A stretch of 64,000 bases of DNA from Atrina japonica. Its lineage: Eukaryota > Mollusca > Bivalvia > Pterioida > Pinnidae. A program made the translations under genes and the position numbers. Shown piece after piece: positions 1-10,714 of the stretch. Position 1 is the stretch's first letter. Each line of letters starts with the position of its first letter. Where the stretch lies: contig BROG01000004.1 in assembly GCA_030159075.1 (NCBI GenBank), positions 248,001 through 312,000 of the forward strand, read 5' to 3'. The notes beneath the pieces were generated by a model that saw nothing but the letters and a program-made list of their open reading frames with translations, made no database searches and was not told the DNA's origin.

Positions 1-282
1 CTATTTTGCTTTATATAAAAGTATGCATGATCAATTCATGAGATTAATAATATATATACAAAAAGAGTTAGTGGGCACTGATACTGTAGACTTTATATCG
101 AAAATATAAAAGGTGACTATTATTTTATATTAAGAAAGTCTGATTATATGTGCAGCATCTTTTACACTAACCCTTCCATAAATACAATTATCTTTTACAC
201 CAACCCTGATATATTTGCAACATCATTCACACCATCCAGACACATACTATGCATTATAATTCTCATTTACCTTTATATATAG
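1..282. other. AT-rich flanking DNA, nothing recognised
   Basis: No sustained open frame, RNA gene or clear repeat is visible. A short imperfect duplication (ttttacactaacccttccat / ttttacaccaaccctgatat) occurs near 170-215. Confidence 0.5.
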
Positions 283-560
283 AGCTGGCCTGGTTCAGTC
301 AGTAGGGTGCTCGACTATTGATCGTGATGTCGTGAGTTCGAGTTCAGTCGGGGGCAGGATAGATTCCTGTAGTTCGGATGAGAGAGTAAAAACTGAGGTC
401 CTGTTTCATAGTAGGTGTCTGCACTTTATATTAAAGAACCCTCAGTGATCAAGGCCGTAAGTGCCGAGCATAGGCCAAACTTTGAAGTCCTTCATCGGCA
501 TTGGTGATGTCTCCATATGAGTGAAAGATTCAAGAGTAGGACGCAACAACAACCTTTACA
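283..560 (+). mobile_element. tRNA-derived SINE, family B
   Basis: The head looks like a tRNA: an A-box-like stretch near 290-315 (ggttcagtcagtagggtgc) and a B-box-like stretch near 334 (gagttcgagttcag). A roughly 200-bp body follows, containing aaagaaccctcagtgatcaa, and the 3' end is rich in CAA. A tRNA gene is unlikely because no acceptor-stem pairing or anticodon arm is apparent and the tail continues as a SINE body. I see one copy in the window. Confidence 0.6.
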
Positions 561-2229
561 TATATACAATACTTGATTCACATCCACCCTTGCTGGCAAC
601 ACCATTCAACCCACTATCGGGATTTGGATTAATTTTGAAGATGTATGATAAGGTTATTAAGTTATTTAACCAAAAGTACTATTGAAATTATTGATTTTCC
701 AGATTTTCAGTTATTATGTCTACATACTGGGTTTAATTTTTTTGTGTTTAATTCTGTAGTACATATACTTTTCTGAACCTAAAATGCAAACTTGTTAATG
801 ATGAACTTTTAAACAATTAACATATTAATTAATTAATGTACTAAACAGGCATTCCTACATAGCTGATTAGTCTACACTGGTAAAATAAGTCTTTTATTCA
901 AATAGAAAATAATTATTCAAAATTTGAACTGAATCTTCAATCTTTGAGTCTGGTTTCCTGTCCTATGGATCAGCCTGGTTTCCCATCTTAAGATTAATAC
1001 AAAATTCCCTTCAGTGTGCCTCTCAATGTCATAGGACAGACTTTCTTCTCTATTGTCATACAGTCATTCTGTAGAAATTCCTGTTCACTTAATTATTAAA
1101 CTCTAGATATTTCGACTATGGGACAAGTCTAGTCAGTTTTATCCTTCCATCTATACACAACTGTAAAATCAATAAGTAAGACTATGAGTGACATTGTCAC
1201 ATGATATCTGATTTTTTAAAGATTATCACAGAATGCTGTCATTATAACGACTTACTGTCGTCTGATGCACCGACTGCTGTGTTACGAGATAGTTTTATGC
1301 TTTGTACACCTGTAGAACGATTAAATCTTTAACTTTTGTACAGGTAATGCAGTTTTAATTTGCACTGAAGTGAATCATACCTACATAAAATACCTATACA
1401 GGACAACCTTGGTTTACAATCAGTCTTACATTGACAAGAAAAACACCATATTTAAATAGTAGTTTAAGAACATCAGTAGATTTTCGAACATTTTCATGGC
1501 TGAGTAGTTCAATTTAAAGGTAATTCATTCCATTCTCTACACTAGCGTTATTATGTAGCTTGATAAGCACAGGTGAATCAGGAACAGGTATTAAATAGAG
1601 CCATTGGATCACTATCTAAATAGATTTGACCTTGTGGAACCCCCATGTCTGTTAACATACATGTGTATATGTGCAGGACGGAGTAGGAGTCATTTATGGA
1701 CAATATAAAGAAAAGTGTTTAAAATCTGTTCCGAGGAAATTAAATATGGCTGACATAAATGTCATGTGACTTATTCGTCTGTTCAGCTGTTTGAAATTTA
1801 ACACAGGGCAAAAATAAAGTGGATAATATATAGTTGCAATAACATTGCAGTAAGAGGTACTGGATCAATATTAAGCATAGCTGTTGTACATGTGTTTTTC
1901 CTATAGCAGACTGAACAAGGGAACTGAAAGATAGGACTAAATGTGTACAATTGTATACAAACAGGATTGGTTAAAGACATCTATATTGCTCTATAAAGGT
2001 TAAAGGGTGTTATTTAAATTAAGTAATCATTTCCGGACTGATTTTCAAAACGGAGTGGTGTTTGTGATTCTGCTTTTGTATTGGAGGTTTTTTTATATTG
2101 TGCTGATGTAGTTGACTGTATGTGATATCGTGCTGATATAGTCATTATATGAGATATTGTTTTGATATCGGAGAGATGTGTATTGGATACTGATCAGATT
2201 ATACTCTTGGGATCATTGTGATTTCAAAA
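561..2229. other. Upstream region of exon 1a (promoter and 5' UTR not resolved)
   Basis: About 1.7 kb of AT-rich sequence without a credible coding exon. It should contain the promoter or 5' UTR of the isoform starting at 2230, but I see no convincing TATA/Inr pair. An in-frame TGA at 2191-2193 bounds the coding start. Confidence 0.35.
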
Positions 2230-3988
2230 ATGAGTCAGGAAAAATCCAGGTATTACGATCTGTTAAATGTTTGGCCTCCACCGAATGAGGCAACAAGAGC
2301 AAGATTGCAGAGGCTCCAGGAGTTAGAGGAAAAGAGGCAAACCTCGAATCAAGAGCGAACACGAAGTTCTAGCTTAGACAGAAGTACCGGTAGTACCTCC
2401 TCTGCTAGAGAAAATCTGGGTGGATACAAAGGTTTAAGCAGGACATCTAGTTTTAGGACTTATGGGAGAAGAATTGGAGGTAGTTCCTCAGTTTTGGAAA
2501 ATGCTAATTCCATCAGAGAATCCAGAGCTCTTAGAAGGAGTAACAGTGCAGCTGCACGAAGCACACATCCTACTGCGGGAAGTAAACTTGATAGTGGTGT
2601 CACTTCCGTAGCTGAACCAGATAAAAGCTCTGAGAGTAGTGTTGATAGAAAACAGCCTGAGCAAGCTAATACTGAGAATACAGAAGCATCTCAGATTTCA
2701 GCCGAGACTGAAAAAGTCTGCGAATCTTCTAAATCAGCTGATGCTGAATCCGGAAAAACAGTTACAGGAGGTTCTGCTGATAAAAAATTAGATACCGAAA
2801 AAGACGTACCCTCGAGACTCTCAGGAATACGGACATTATCAGTGGAAGGTGAAAAAAGGCTGGATCAAATAGTAGGAAATACTCAAGCTCGACTTGATAA
2901 ATTGAAGGAAATGCAAGAAATGAGATTACGTGCAAGAAAACCAGAGGAACAAATTGACTCCTCTCTGTCTGCCAGAGAGAGATTTAATTTGAACCCTACC
3001 CAAATTGCTCGGCCATCAAGACAACTGTCCGTGCAGCAACAAATACGAAATTCTAGAAAGGCCAGAAGGCATTCAGACTTGCAGTTGTCGTCTACATCAA
3101 CATTTGGAACCGAAAATGCCAGTAGTGAATCTTCACCGCAGTCAAGTGATACACTGAGCATTCATAGGTCTGAAAGGTCAAGAGTCGTAAACACAGATTC
3201 TTGGGACAGTGCTTTAGACGATACAAGTGAGAGATTGAAAAGACTTGATCAACTTAAAATCCTGAGGGAAAAAGGTCGCAATGCAATGGCAGACATGGAT
3301 CCAAACATTTTTACCTCAAGTGAATCATTGGTCCCGACTTATGACACATCGTCCAATAGAATTTTCCCATTATCTACTGCAAGTAGAAGTGGCAGTGTGC
3401 CGTCATTAGTATCGGGTGGGAGAATGTATGAAACTGCCTCCCATTTCCCAAGTATTGCTGAACAGAGAGAGCCATTGTCATACGTGTCCACCCCAACAAT
3501 TTCTTCACACACACTTTCAAGTGAGTTAAGCATAAATACAGACACCTCATCTATTTTTATGGAGCCTGAAGGGTTACAAGAATATACCGATAATGTGGCA
3601 GTGCCACTTTCTGTGGATAGAACAGATTCAGTACCTTCAACCTCTTCTAGATTTAATGACTTTGTGAGGCACACCGAATTTACAGGAGTCTTAACTCGGC
3701 AAAGCAGTGCACCGCTTTTAAGAAATACAGTTGTAACATCCCATGCAGCTAGATTGAAAAAAAAGCATAAAGGTTTGCCGGAGGAGTTACAGGACCTTTA
3801 TCTAGCGGAATGTTTTGACCCAAAGTACACATTAAAAGAGAGAGTTGTCTTGATCAGAAAGAAACTTTGGGGTGATCCGCCAAAGTTCATATCTAACGAG
3901 AGAGGTAAACCGGATGGTGCTTCACAGTCAGAAAATAACAGTGCTGATAATGAAAGTGGTAGCACCGAGGTCACCACTGCTGTCAACG
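2230..3988 (+). CDS. Alternative first coding exon 1a, long disordered N-terminal tail
   Basis: The exon opens at ATG 2230 with A at -3 and an in-frame TGA at 2191. It encodes about 586 residues, mostly low-complexity Ser/Glu/Arg-rich. The start carries LLNVWPPP followed by the amphipathic RLQRLQELEEKR. Similar Leu/Arg helices recur at about residue 220 (ARLDKLKEMQEMRLRARK) and about residue 340 (ERLKRLDQLKILREKGR). Near the C-end a denser, probably ordered segment (about 515-565) contains LPEELQDLYLAECFDPKY and LKERVVLIRKKLWGDPPKF. The frame runs to a TAA at 4015, but a phase-1 donor (AACG|GTAACT) after 3988 fits the acceptor at 45915; AGTG|GTAGCA after 3958 is a second phase-1 option. It could instead be a separate single-exon gene ending at 4017. 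Function is unknown; the composition suggests a scaffold or cytoskeletal tail. Confidence 0.75.
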
Positions 3989-4017
3989 GTAACTCGGAAA
4001 ATACTAAAAGCATCTAA

Positions 4018-5119
4018 AGGTCATGGACTCTGGTGTGTGTCGCTTTCCAGTTCAAAGCTGTAGCTTTTTATCATATGATGACCAATAAGATAAGGGACTT
4101 ATATGCTAAATTTGCCTCTTTTTGACAATAATGATCATGTAAAGAAATCTGTAATTATATGAAAGTGATGAAAATCTAATTATTTAATGTCAAGTTACAG
4201 CTTCTGTAAATGAAATATCCATTGAAATCATTGAGTCCCAGACTATCTTTACTTTGAATCTCAGTTAAACATGAGGATTTGTCAGATTTTGTTAACAGGG
4301 TATAAGCTAAGCAATGTACTATCATACATTCATTGACATCATGGTACAGTCTAGTTTCTTTCAGCAAGGGATGGGGCTGACATAGCCACTTACCATAGTG
4401 TCTCAGCATTAAGATGTAACCACTTTCCATAATGTCTCAGGAGGTTGTATCCAGTTATTATAATGTCTAACCATGATGATGTAACCACTTACCATAGCGT
4501 CCTGTTATATAGGGTCATAATCATTTAGCAATTATGTCTCATTGTGTGTATTTAACCATTTCACCATGGTGTCTCATTTTGTGGACTTGACTACCTAGCC
4601 ATGGTGTCTCACCATGAAGGCTTAACTACCATAATACATATCTCATGATGAGGACTATACCACTTAACCATAGCAACCTATCATATTGTGTGTTAACAAC
4701 ATTTTCATACCATCTCACATAGTCTGTAGTTTTCAAGACAGCAAATAATATAGTCAAACTTGTATTAAAGGCCACCTCTGTATAAAGGGCACCTGTCTAT
4801 AAAGGCCATTCAGACATAATCTTTGTCACCTTTTTTTAATTGTGAATAAAGGTCACCTGTCTATAATAGCTACTGTTGCCTGTTCCCTTGAGTGGCCTGT
4901 TTAGACAACTTTGACTGTACATTGATAGATACACATGATATAGAATGTTTGCCGTTTTGTTAAGGCTCTGTAAGCATAATAATCTTATCTATAGCATACC
5001 TATGTATGTTAATATTTTTATCAGAATTCATTGTTTTTCTATGTTGTATATTTTTGTTATTTATTACTAAGGACATATAAGCAGTCTTGTGTCTCTTCTC
5101 TGATTGTCAGACATACATA
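4018..5119. other. Intron of the long locus or 3' UTR of a short 1a transcript
   Basis: No coding exon seen. 4370-4720 holds degenerate repeats of roughly 40-45 bp built on taaccactta and atggtgtctca. 4739-4920 is a palindromic MITE-like element, listed separately. Confidence 0.45.
4739..4920. mobile_element. Palindromic MITE-like element (ACAGT-ended superfamily)
   Basis: The left arm has caaacttgtattaaaggcca and aaagggcacctgtctataaa; the right arm returns as aaaggtcacctgtctataat and ends near gacaactttgactgtac. The two arms are roughly inverted copies. Similar elements occur near 25785, 43960, 46730 and 57241. Confidence 0.5.
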
Positions 5120-5120
5120 C

Positions 5121-5292
5121 GTCTATCAAGATCAAATGTGGCACACCCAGGTTCTGTAAAAACAAAAACAATACTGTCTATTTACCAAAAGAGGGGTGTA
5201 CAGGTTGAATGTGACTCCATGCATCACTGTAAGTCTTATATTTGTTGTGCTGACAAGTAGCTTGTCACCCCTGTTATGATCTAATTAGCCTA
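5121..5292. mobile_element. MITE-E fragment (GGTCTACC-ended family)
   Basis: The internal segments tgtggcacacccaggttctg, aaaacaaaaacaatactgtc and agcttgtcacccctgttatg match the fuller copies at 29446-29672, 42888-43245 and 49777-50011. Both termini are degraded here. Confidence 0.55.
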
Positions 5293-5524
5293 TGATTCAG
5301 CAAAACAATTCCATGAACAAGAGTGATATACAATATAGCAATAATCTGTTGTTAATGCAATGGGAAGTCTTTGAGTCTTTCAGTGGGGACCTAAATTTTC
5401 AGTTTAATCCAAAGGATCCATTATATCCTTCTGTTCTGTGCAAATTACATGACAATAAATGGTCTATGCCAAGTGCATCATAATAAAACCATTACTAGTG
5501 TTATATGGTATGACATGTCAGGGG

Positions 5525-6180
5525 AACGATCTGTCTCTGAGACACTTAAGTGCTTGGTCAGCAGTACATGGAGCTGTATCATCTTCATCTGAGGAGAATG
5601 ATCTGTCTCTGAGACACTTAAGTACTTAGTCAGCAGTATATGGAGCTTTACCGTCTTCTTCTGAGGAGAATGATCTGTCTCTGAGACACTTAAGTACTTG
5701 GTCAGCAGTATATGGAGCTTTACCATCTTCATCTGAGGAGAATGATCTGTCTCTGAGACACTTAAGTACTTAGTCAGCAGTATATGGAGCTTTACCATCT
5801 TCATCTGAGGAGAATGATCTGTCTCTGAGACACTTAAGTACTTGGTCAGCAGTACTGTCTCTGGACACTTAAGTACTGTCACCATCTTCCATCTTCTGAG
5901 GAGAATGATCTGTCTCTGAGACACTTAAGTGCTTGGTCAGCAGTACATGGAGCTTTCTGTCTCTGACCATCTTGGTCATACTGAGCTTTACCATCTTCTT
6001 CTGAGGAGAATGATCTGTCTCTGAGACACTTAAGTGCTTTCTTCTGGGAGAGATCTGTCTCTGAGACAGTACATGGAGCAGTACCATCTTCTTCTGTGAT
6101 CTGTCTGACTTATGTACTTAGTCAGCAGTATATGGAGCTGTACCATCTTCGTCTGAGGAAAATGATCTGTCTCTGAGATA
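5525..6180. repeat. 72-bp minisatellite
   Basis: About nine copies of a 72-bp unit containing ctgtctctgagacacttaag and catcttcatctgaggagaat. The first units are spaced exactly 72 bp (5531, 5603, 5675); later units carry deletions. Because 72 is a multiple of 3, the minus strand stays open for 148 codons, which I do not regard as coding. Confidence 0.9.
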
Positions 6181-6874
6181 ATAAATTCTTGGACGACAGG
6201 ATTTATGGGTATATGTAAACAAATGTTTTTCAGAATTTTTGTCAAAAAGTTTTCACTGTAATTACAACTAGTTATAAGTGATATTGGAGTCTGAACATTC
6301 TACATAAAAAGAGAAAAAATCTATCACTGATATATAACGACAAGTTGGTTGTCTGGCAGGGGAGAACTTATAGATTTTGTCTGTATCTGTCCATCTCTTC
6401 CTTTAACTTATCAACCCCTGTGGTCACATTTAGACTTGCCCAGATCAATAAATAGTATGATCTACTGTCATAATTCAGGGGTGAACAAATTCATATTGCA
6501 TGCTAAATCATCATAAAAGTTTTGGGTAAGATTTAAAGTTTTGTTTTTGCTCAACAGTCACTTAAAGGTTTTGTATGGTAGCCAGGGAAATGTATTGATT
6601 TGTCAGTTCTCTCAGAAAGCTCGAGCTCATTTTATATGAGAGTAACAACAGAGTTATGACATTGTGATTGAGATTTTATTATTTTCCTAATGAACTGTAC
6701 AGATTGGGATCTGGTTAATAACGTGTAACACTTTCTAATTATTGTAACATACCTGTAAATATTGATATGGTTTAGAAAGTTGACGTCTGCTGTTGCCATT
6801 GTTTGTGGCCATTTAATTTGCAGAAGCTACTGTATGTTAACACTTATATATGTATGTGATTTAAGAAAACATAC
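6181..6874. other. Intronic AT-rich DNA
   Basis: No exon recognised. 6403-6493 resembles a diverged copy of the TTAA-flanked palindromic family (ttaacttatcaacccctgtg ... caggggtgaac). Confidence 0.35.
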
Positions 6875-7038
6875 TACAGTGGAACCTTTCTTGAGAGACC
6901 ACCCTTTTTGCCACTGAAATGTGGTCTCTCTAAAGAGATTTTATTTACAGAGATATTTAACTGAATGGTTTTCAAATTGTGGTCTCAAAAGACAGGTGGT
7001 CTTTCACAGCAGTGGTCTCTCAGACAGGTTCTGCTGTA
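6875..7038. mobile_element. MITE family 1, palindromic (ACAGTGGAACC ends)
   Basis: It opens with tacagtggaacctttcttga and gagaccaccc and closes with gtggtctctcagacaggttc and tgctgtac, so the two halves are inverted copies. Length is about 164 bp, with a TA at each end. Confidence 0.7.
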
Positions 7039-7170
7039 CGTAAATCAAATATTACGGAAGATTTTGAAAAAGTTTTTCTGGATAAGTGTACTCAGTATTT
7101 TAGTTCATAAAAAGTATATAAAATGATGTAAAATTCTTTATGTGTTTAAATAGTGATTACTTTCTTGCCG

Positions 7171-7174
<4 letters not shown>

Positions 7175-7213
<39 letters not shown>
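7175..7213. repeat. (CA)n microsatellite
   Basis: About 19 uninterrupted CA dinucleotides. An AATAAA at 7300-7305 follows, with a GT-rich stretch after it; it could serve as a poly(A) signal for a short 1a transcript, with weak support. Confidence 0.85.
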
Positions 7214-7217
<4 letters not shown>

Positions 7218-7677
7218 TTGATATATATAACTTGTGACTTGATCTTTTGTGATATATATAATTATGCAGAATGTTATGATTTGCTGATGAAGTATGATAA
7301 ATAAAATGTTAGAAATAAGTGTACTTTGTTATTTTAGATTTATGAAAAATAATGCAGGTATATGGTAGAAACTAGGAGTCAACAATCAAAAAAATTTACA
7401 ATTGCCCTGCTGTACAAGTACATATAGTATTAAAATATACACATTTAAAAATATTATTTTGTGTTAAGATAAGTATAATCTTTACCGAATTAATTTTTGT
7501 CTTCAACAAAAACTGAAAAATGACATCTATTTGTCCAACGACAAAATGGACTTGTCCGAAACAAGCAGACAAATGTGATTGTTGAGTCCTGGAAACATTG
7601 ATTTAATTATCTACAAACTTATGTAATGGTATGACCTATCACAGACTGTGGGGAGAGGTTAGACAACCAGCTTGTTA

Positions 7678-7962
7678 TCTGCCAGTGAGTGGGTCACTGT
7701 GGCCGAGTGGTCAGAGCATTACGATATGAACCATGGAGTCTCTCACTTCTGGTCAGCACATGTTCCAGACCTCACTAGAACCTAAGCTGATTTTTGTGAG
7801 AAAGTTTGGCAGTTTACTTGTGGAAGGCCGGTGGTTTCTTTCTGGGTACATTGTAACCGGGTTCTCTTCTCCACCATTGAAAAAAATGGCCGCCATCATA
7901 TAACTGAAAAATTGTTGAGTGTGGCATAAAACACTATTCAAAATTTAAGTCTGCCAGTGAGT
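7678..7962 (+). mobile_element. tRNA-derived SINE family A, full copy with 13-bp TSD
   Basis: The element at 7691-7949 is flanked by identical 13-bp duplications TCTGCCAGTGAGT (7678-7690 and 7950-7962). The head carries gtggccgagtggtcagagca, a Leu/Ser-tRNA-like A box. The body has aacctaagctgatttttgtg, and the tail has ctgaaaaattgttgagtgtg followed by gcataaaac. The clean duplication shows retrotransposition. Related copies are at 10471, 24897, 27973, 48609, 50050, 51632 (minus) and 56822. Confidence 0.88.
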
Positions 7963-9308
7963 CAGGACAGATGTAATATGACCATTGTCTATGATTTTTT
8001 GTCACTTAGTGTAGATTTATAGAATCTTACGTGAATGTGTGGAGTGGATAATTCCTGGTGGTGAAACTTCATTTGTAACAGGAGAATCGCAGATGTCAGT
8101 TTTTGTAAAACAGTCACAGGGTATTCCCTAAATACAATGCATTTCAACAAACTATGGAGAGTAACACCTGATGTCTTTCAAAACAGATAATTCCCATTCC
8201 ACAATATTATAGATGATTTAATTTCTTCAGATTCTAATACATTTGTGTAAACAAATATTTACTAAATCAAAGACAATTTTGATAAAGTTTTGTACTTGCC
8301 GTGATCTTTTTTTTTGTTTTTTTGTTTTCATTTGCATGGACTGGTTGGACATTATCTTTTGTTTATTTTTTAGTGATTCGTACAAAAATTTCAGTCACTA
8401 ATTTCAATTCCAGGAAAAATATGTATATTAATCATAATATGTATCTAAACTAAGAATGATTATGGGATTTTTCAGTTTGAATAAGAATGACGGGCACCTA
8501 GTTCAATTCCTTTCCTACACAGTGCAGGTATTGTATTCTGTTACGTAGCCTCACCTTGTTGGGCCATTCAGAAACCTAGCATGTCTTACTTATTGGTGAT
8601 ATGACAGAATTAATTATGATCAAACGACAGAATTAATTATAATCATGGTAATAAGCTTGTCATCTGGATTAATTAGCAAAATTATAAACAATGATTCAAT
8701 TGTCGCTGCACATTTGTCATAGATACGGAGATAATTGAAGAACTGACTGCGCAGTGACGACCTAGTCTAGTTGTTCTAACGACATTGTCACTCAGTAAAT
8801 CAGTGAAGTGAATCATGAGGTAAAATGATGTATTTATTTGAAAGGTTTGCACATACATGTACACAGATGTGCAAAAAGAATTCAGATACTAATATTTTAA
8901 CTATATACATGTATTTCATATAAAACCACATGTTTCCAAACAAAATATTGTGAAGCCATTTCTTATCATATTTCAATAGAGTTTTCACTTCTAAACAAAG
9001 AATTAAATATAATTTCATTACATATTTTTATTTTCAGTTTTCTGAATTAGAAATTAAAAGATGCATTTATGTAAACAGAGTATATTTTTTGTGAGGAAAA
9101 CTCCCTATATATGGAAAAGTAAAATTATGACATCTAATCTTTACTTTTTGTTTAAAATGTCAAATCTTTGAAATTACAAACTTTCAAATTTCAGTTTAAA
9201 TGTAAATTTCAGATTCTCTTGATATCAGCAGTGCATACAATATATTGCAAGCTGTTAAAGAATTTCAAGGAATGTCTTAATTTTACTGCATCAGAGTCAG
9301 AATGGTTA
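7963..9308. other. Intronic DNA without recognised features
   Basis: AT-rich, with no open frame above about 75 codons and no obvious domain. Two near-identical short segments (gacagaattaattatgatca / gacagaattaattataatca) lie at 8604-8645. Confidence 0.4.
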
Positions 9309-9487
9309 TACAGTGGAAACCATTTTGAGAGACCACCCCATCTGCCACTGAAATGTAGTCTCTTAAGACAGGTGGTCTCTCAAAAGAGGTTTTATTGATA
9401 GATATATTTAGTGAGTGATTTCAAAATGTGGTCTCAAAAGACAGGTGGTCCTTCATGAGAGTGGTCTCTCTGGACAGGTTCCACTGT
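9309..9487. mobile_element. MITE family 1, palindromic
   Basis: It starts tacagtggaaaccattttga and ends ggacaggttccactgtc; the interior has gtggtctcaaaagacaggtg, matching the 6875 element. Confidence 0.7.
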
Positions 9488-10252
9488 CAGATTTTAAGAC
9501 AATATGAAATATCAACGTATATTACGTTTATTTAAATAAATAAAATATTGTACATTTGATTAACATGTGATTAATAATACAAAAATTAACTTGCTGACTC
9601 AGTCACATTAGGTAATAGATCGAGAAGAAGTGTGATTTATAGCTCGATTTTTAGACAAATAAAATACCTACATTTTCAGGTGAGCTGTTGGTATTTCATT
9701 ATGTCATCAATTTCACCTGCTTGACGAGCTTTATTTTGAATTCCCAGGGTGAGAACACATCGTAACATCTGCACATGTAAAACAAAATTACAATCAAACT
9801 TGACATCGTCTTCATGTTTTACTTGGTTTTCTTTTGTTGCCTCTGGCCCCGTCTTAGTTACAGGCAGGGCGGACTGTGATCATGAGAAATATATTCCATT
9901 TGACTAGAGTAAAGCGCAAAATATCTGTGAAGCATCCAGTCAATTTATTACAACTAGTGGTATTGGCCCTGAGGTTCATGTCCGAAACAAAGATATCTTT
10001 CTAATTACTAATCTTACTGAATACATATACTAGACGAAGGTATTAAAATTTTGATAGTATGTTCAGATATTGTGGTGTTCCTTTGGCTTTGTTCTTTCAT
10101 TACGGTCGACATTGTCGACACTTGCAAAGTTTATGTAAAAAATTTGTTGTTTAGTCTGTTTTAATTTATTTTAATGTAACTGTAAGTGATAAGAATTATT
10201 GATAAAAATCTGTGCTAGGATTGATAAGTGAGAAAGAAGATTTGTGACAAAA
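9488..10252. other. Region upstream of exon 1b, possible alternative promoter
   Basis: AT-rich, no repeat recognised. It probably contains the 5' UTR and promoter of the short isoform starting at 10253; the in-frame TGA at 10229-10231 is the only firm landmark. Confidence 0.35.
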
Positions 10253-10334
10253 ATGTCAGAGTGGACTTACGAAGAAATCACTGACTCGGATGATGATGGT
10301 TGTTGTACTGATGCCAATCATGAATATATCGTAG
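10253..10334 (+). CDS. Alternative first coding exon 1b, short acidic N-terminus (27 codons)
   Basis: ATG at 10253 (A at -3; in-frame TGA eight codons upstream) begins MSEWTYEEITDSDDDGCC and ends in ...HEYIV plus one base. It is followed by a strong donor, G|GTAAGG at 10335. The phase-1 end fits the acceptor at 45915, giving Asp at the junction and continuing into SDVSDGDNKG. The peptide is acidic with a Ser-Asp cluster typical of casein-kinase-2 type sites. This short isoform would reach the PH domain about 100 residues from its start, so it is the most compact version of the protein. The exon is too short to be called from length alone; support comes from the bounded ATG, donor quality and phase match. 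Confidence 0.7.
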
Positions 10335-10470
10335 GTAAGGGCATTGCATGTATGTTTAAATTGTAAATAATGGAGGAGTATGAGTTGATGTAAAATATTT
10401 GACAACTAAAGAGTGATCTTTTTTGTCATCAAATTATGGACCTGTTTAGACATTTGATCACTTTTGTTCA
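10335..10470. other. Intron, 5' end
   Basis: Short AT-rich spacer between the exon 1b donor and a SINE; nothing else seen. Confidence 0.4.
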
Positions 10471-10714
10471 TGGGGTCTCCGTGGTTGAGTGGTTAAACCA
10501 TAAAGTCTATCACCTCTTGTAAACACAGGTTCGAGCCCCCTAGAACCTAAGCTGATTTTGGTGGGGAAATTTGCCAGATTACTTGCAGAAGGCCAGTGGT
10601 CTCTTCCCAGGTATATTGTAATCAGGTTCTTTCTAACCACTAAACTGTTCGCCATCACATAACATTTCATATACAGATGTAAACTACTCACTGACAAATT
10701 ATTGACACAGGGAT
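10471..10714 (+). mobile_element. SINE family A copy
   Basis: The head ggggtctccgtggttgagtg, B-box-like ggttcgagccccctagaacc, the body cctaagctgattttggtggg and a degraded tail near 10700 match the 7691-7949 element. I could not see a convincing target duplication. Confidence 0.75.

Noticed and set aside
5478..6245. Minus-strand open frames of 71-148 codons with a 24-residue repeat
   Set aside because: They are translations of the 72-bp minisatellite, whose period is a multiple of three. No splice or start context and no domain.
7691..7780. tRNA gene at the SINE head
   Set aside because: A- and B-box-like motifs are present but no cloverleaf closes, the same head recurs eight times, and it is followed by a SINE body with a target duplication.
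9168..9398. 76-codon frame
   Set aside because: Runs into the MITE at 9309-9487; no domain or conserved-looking segment.
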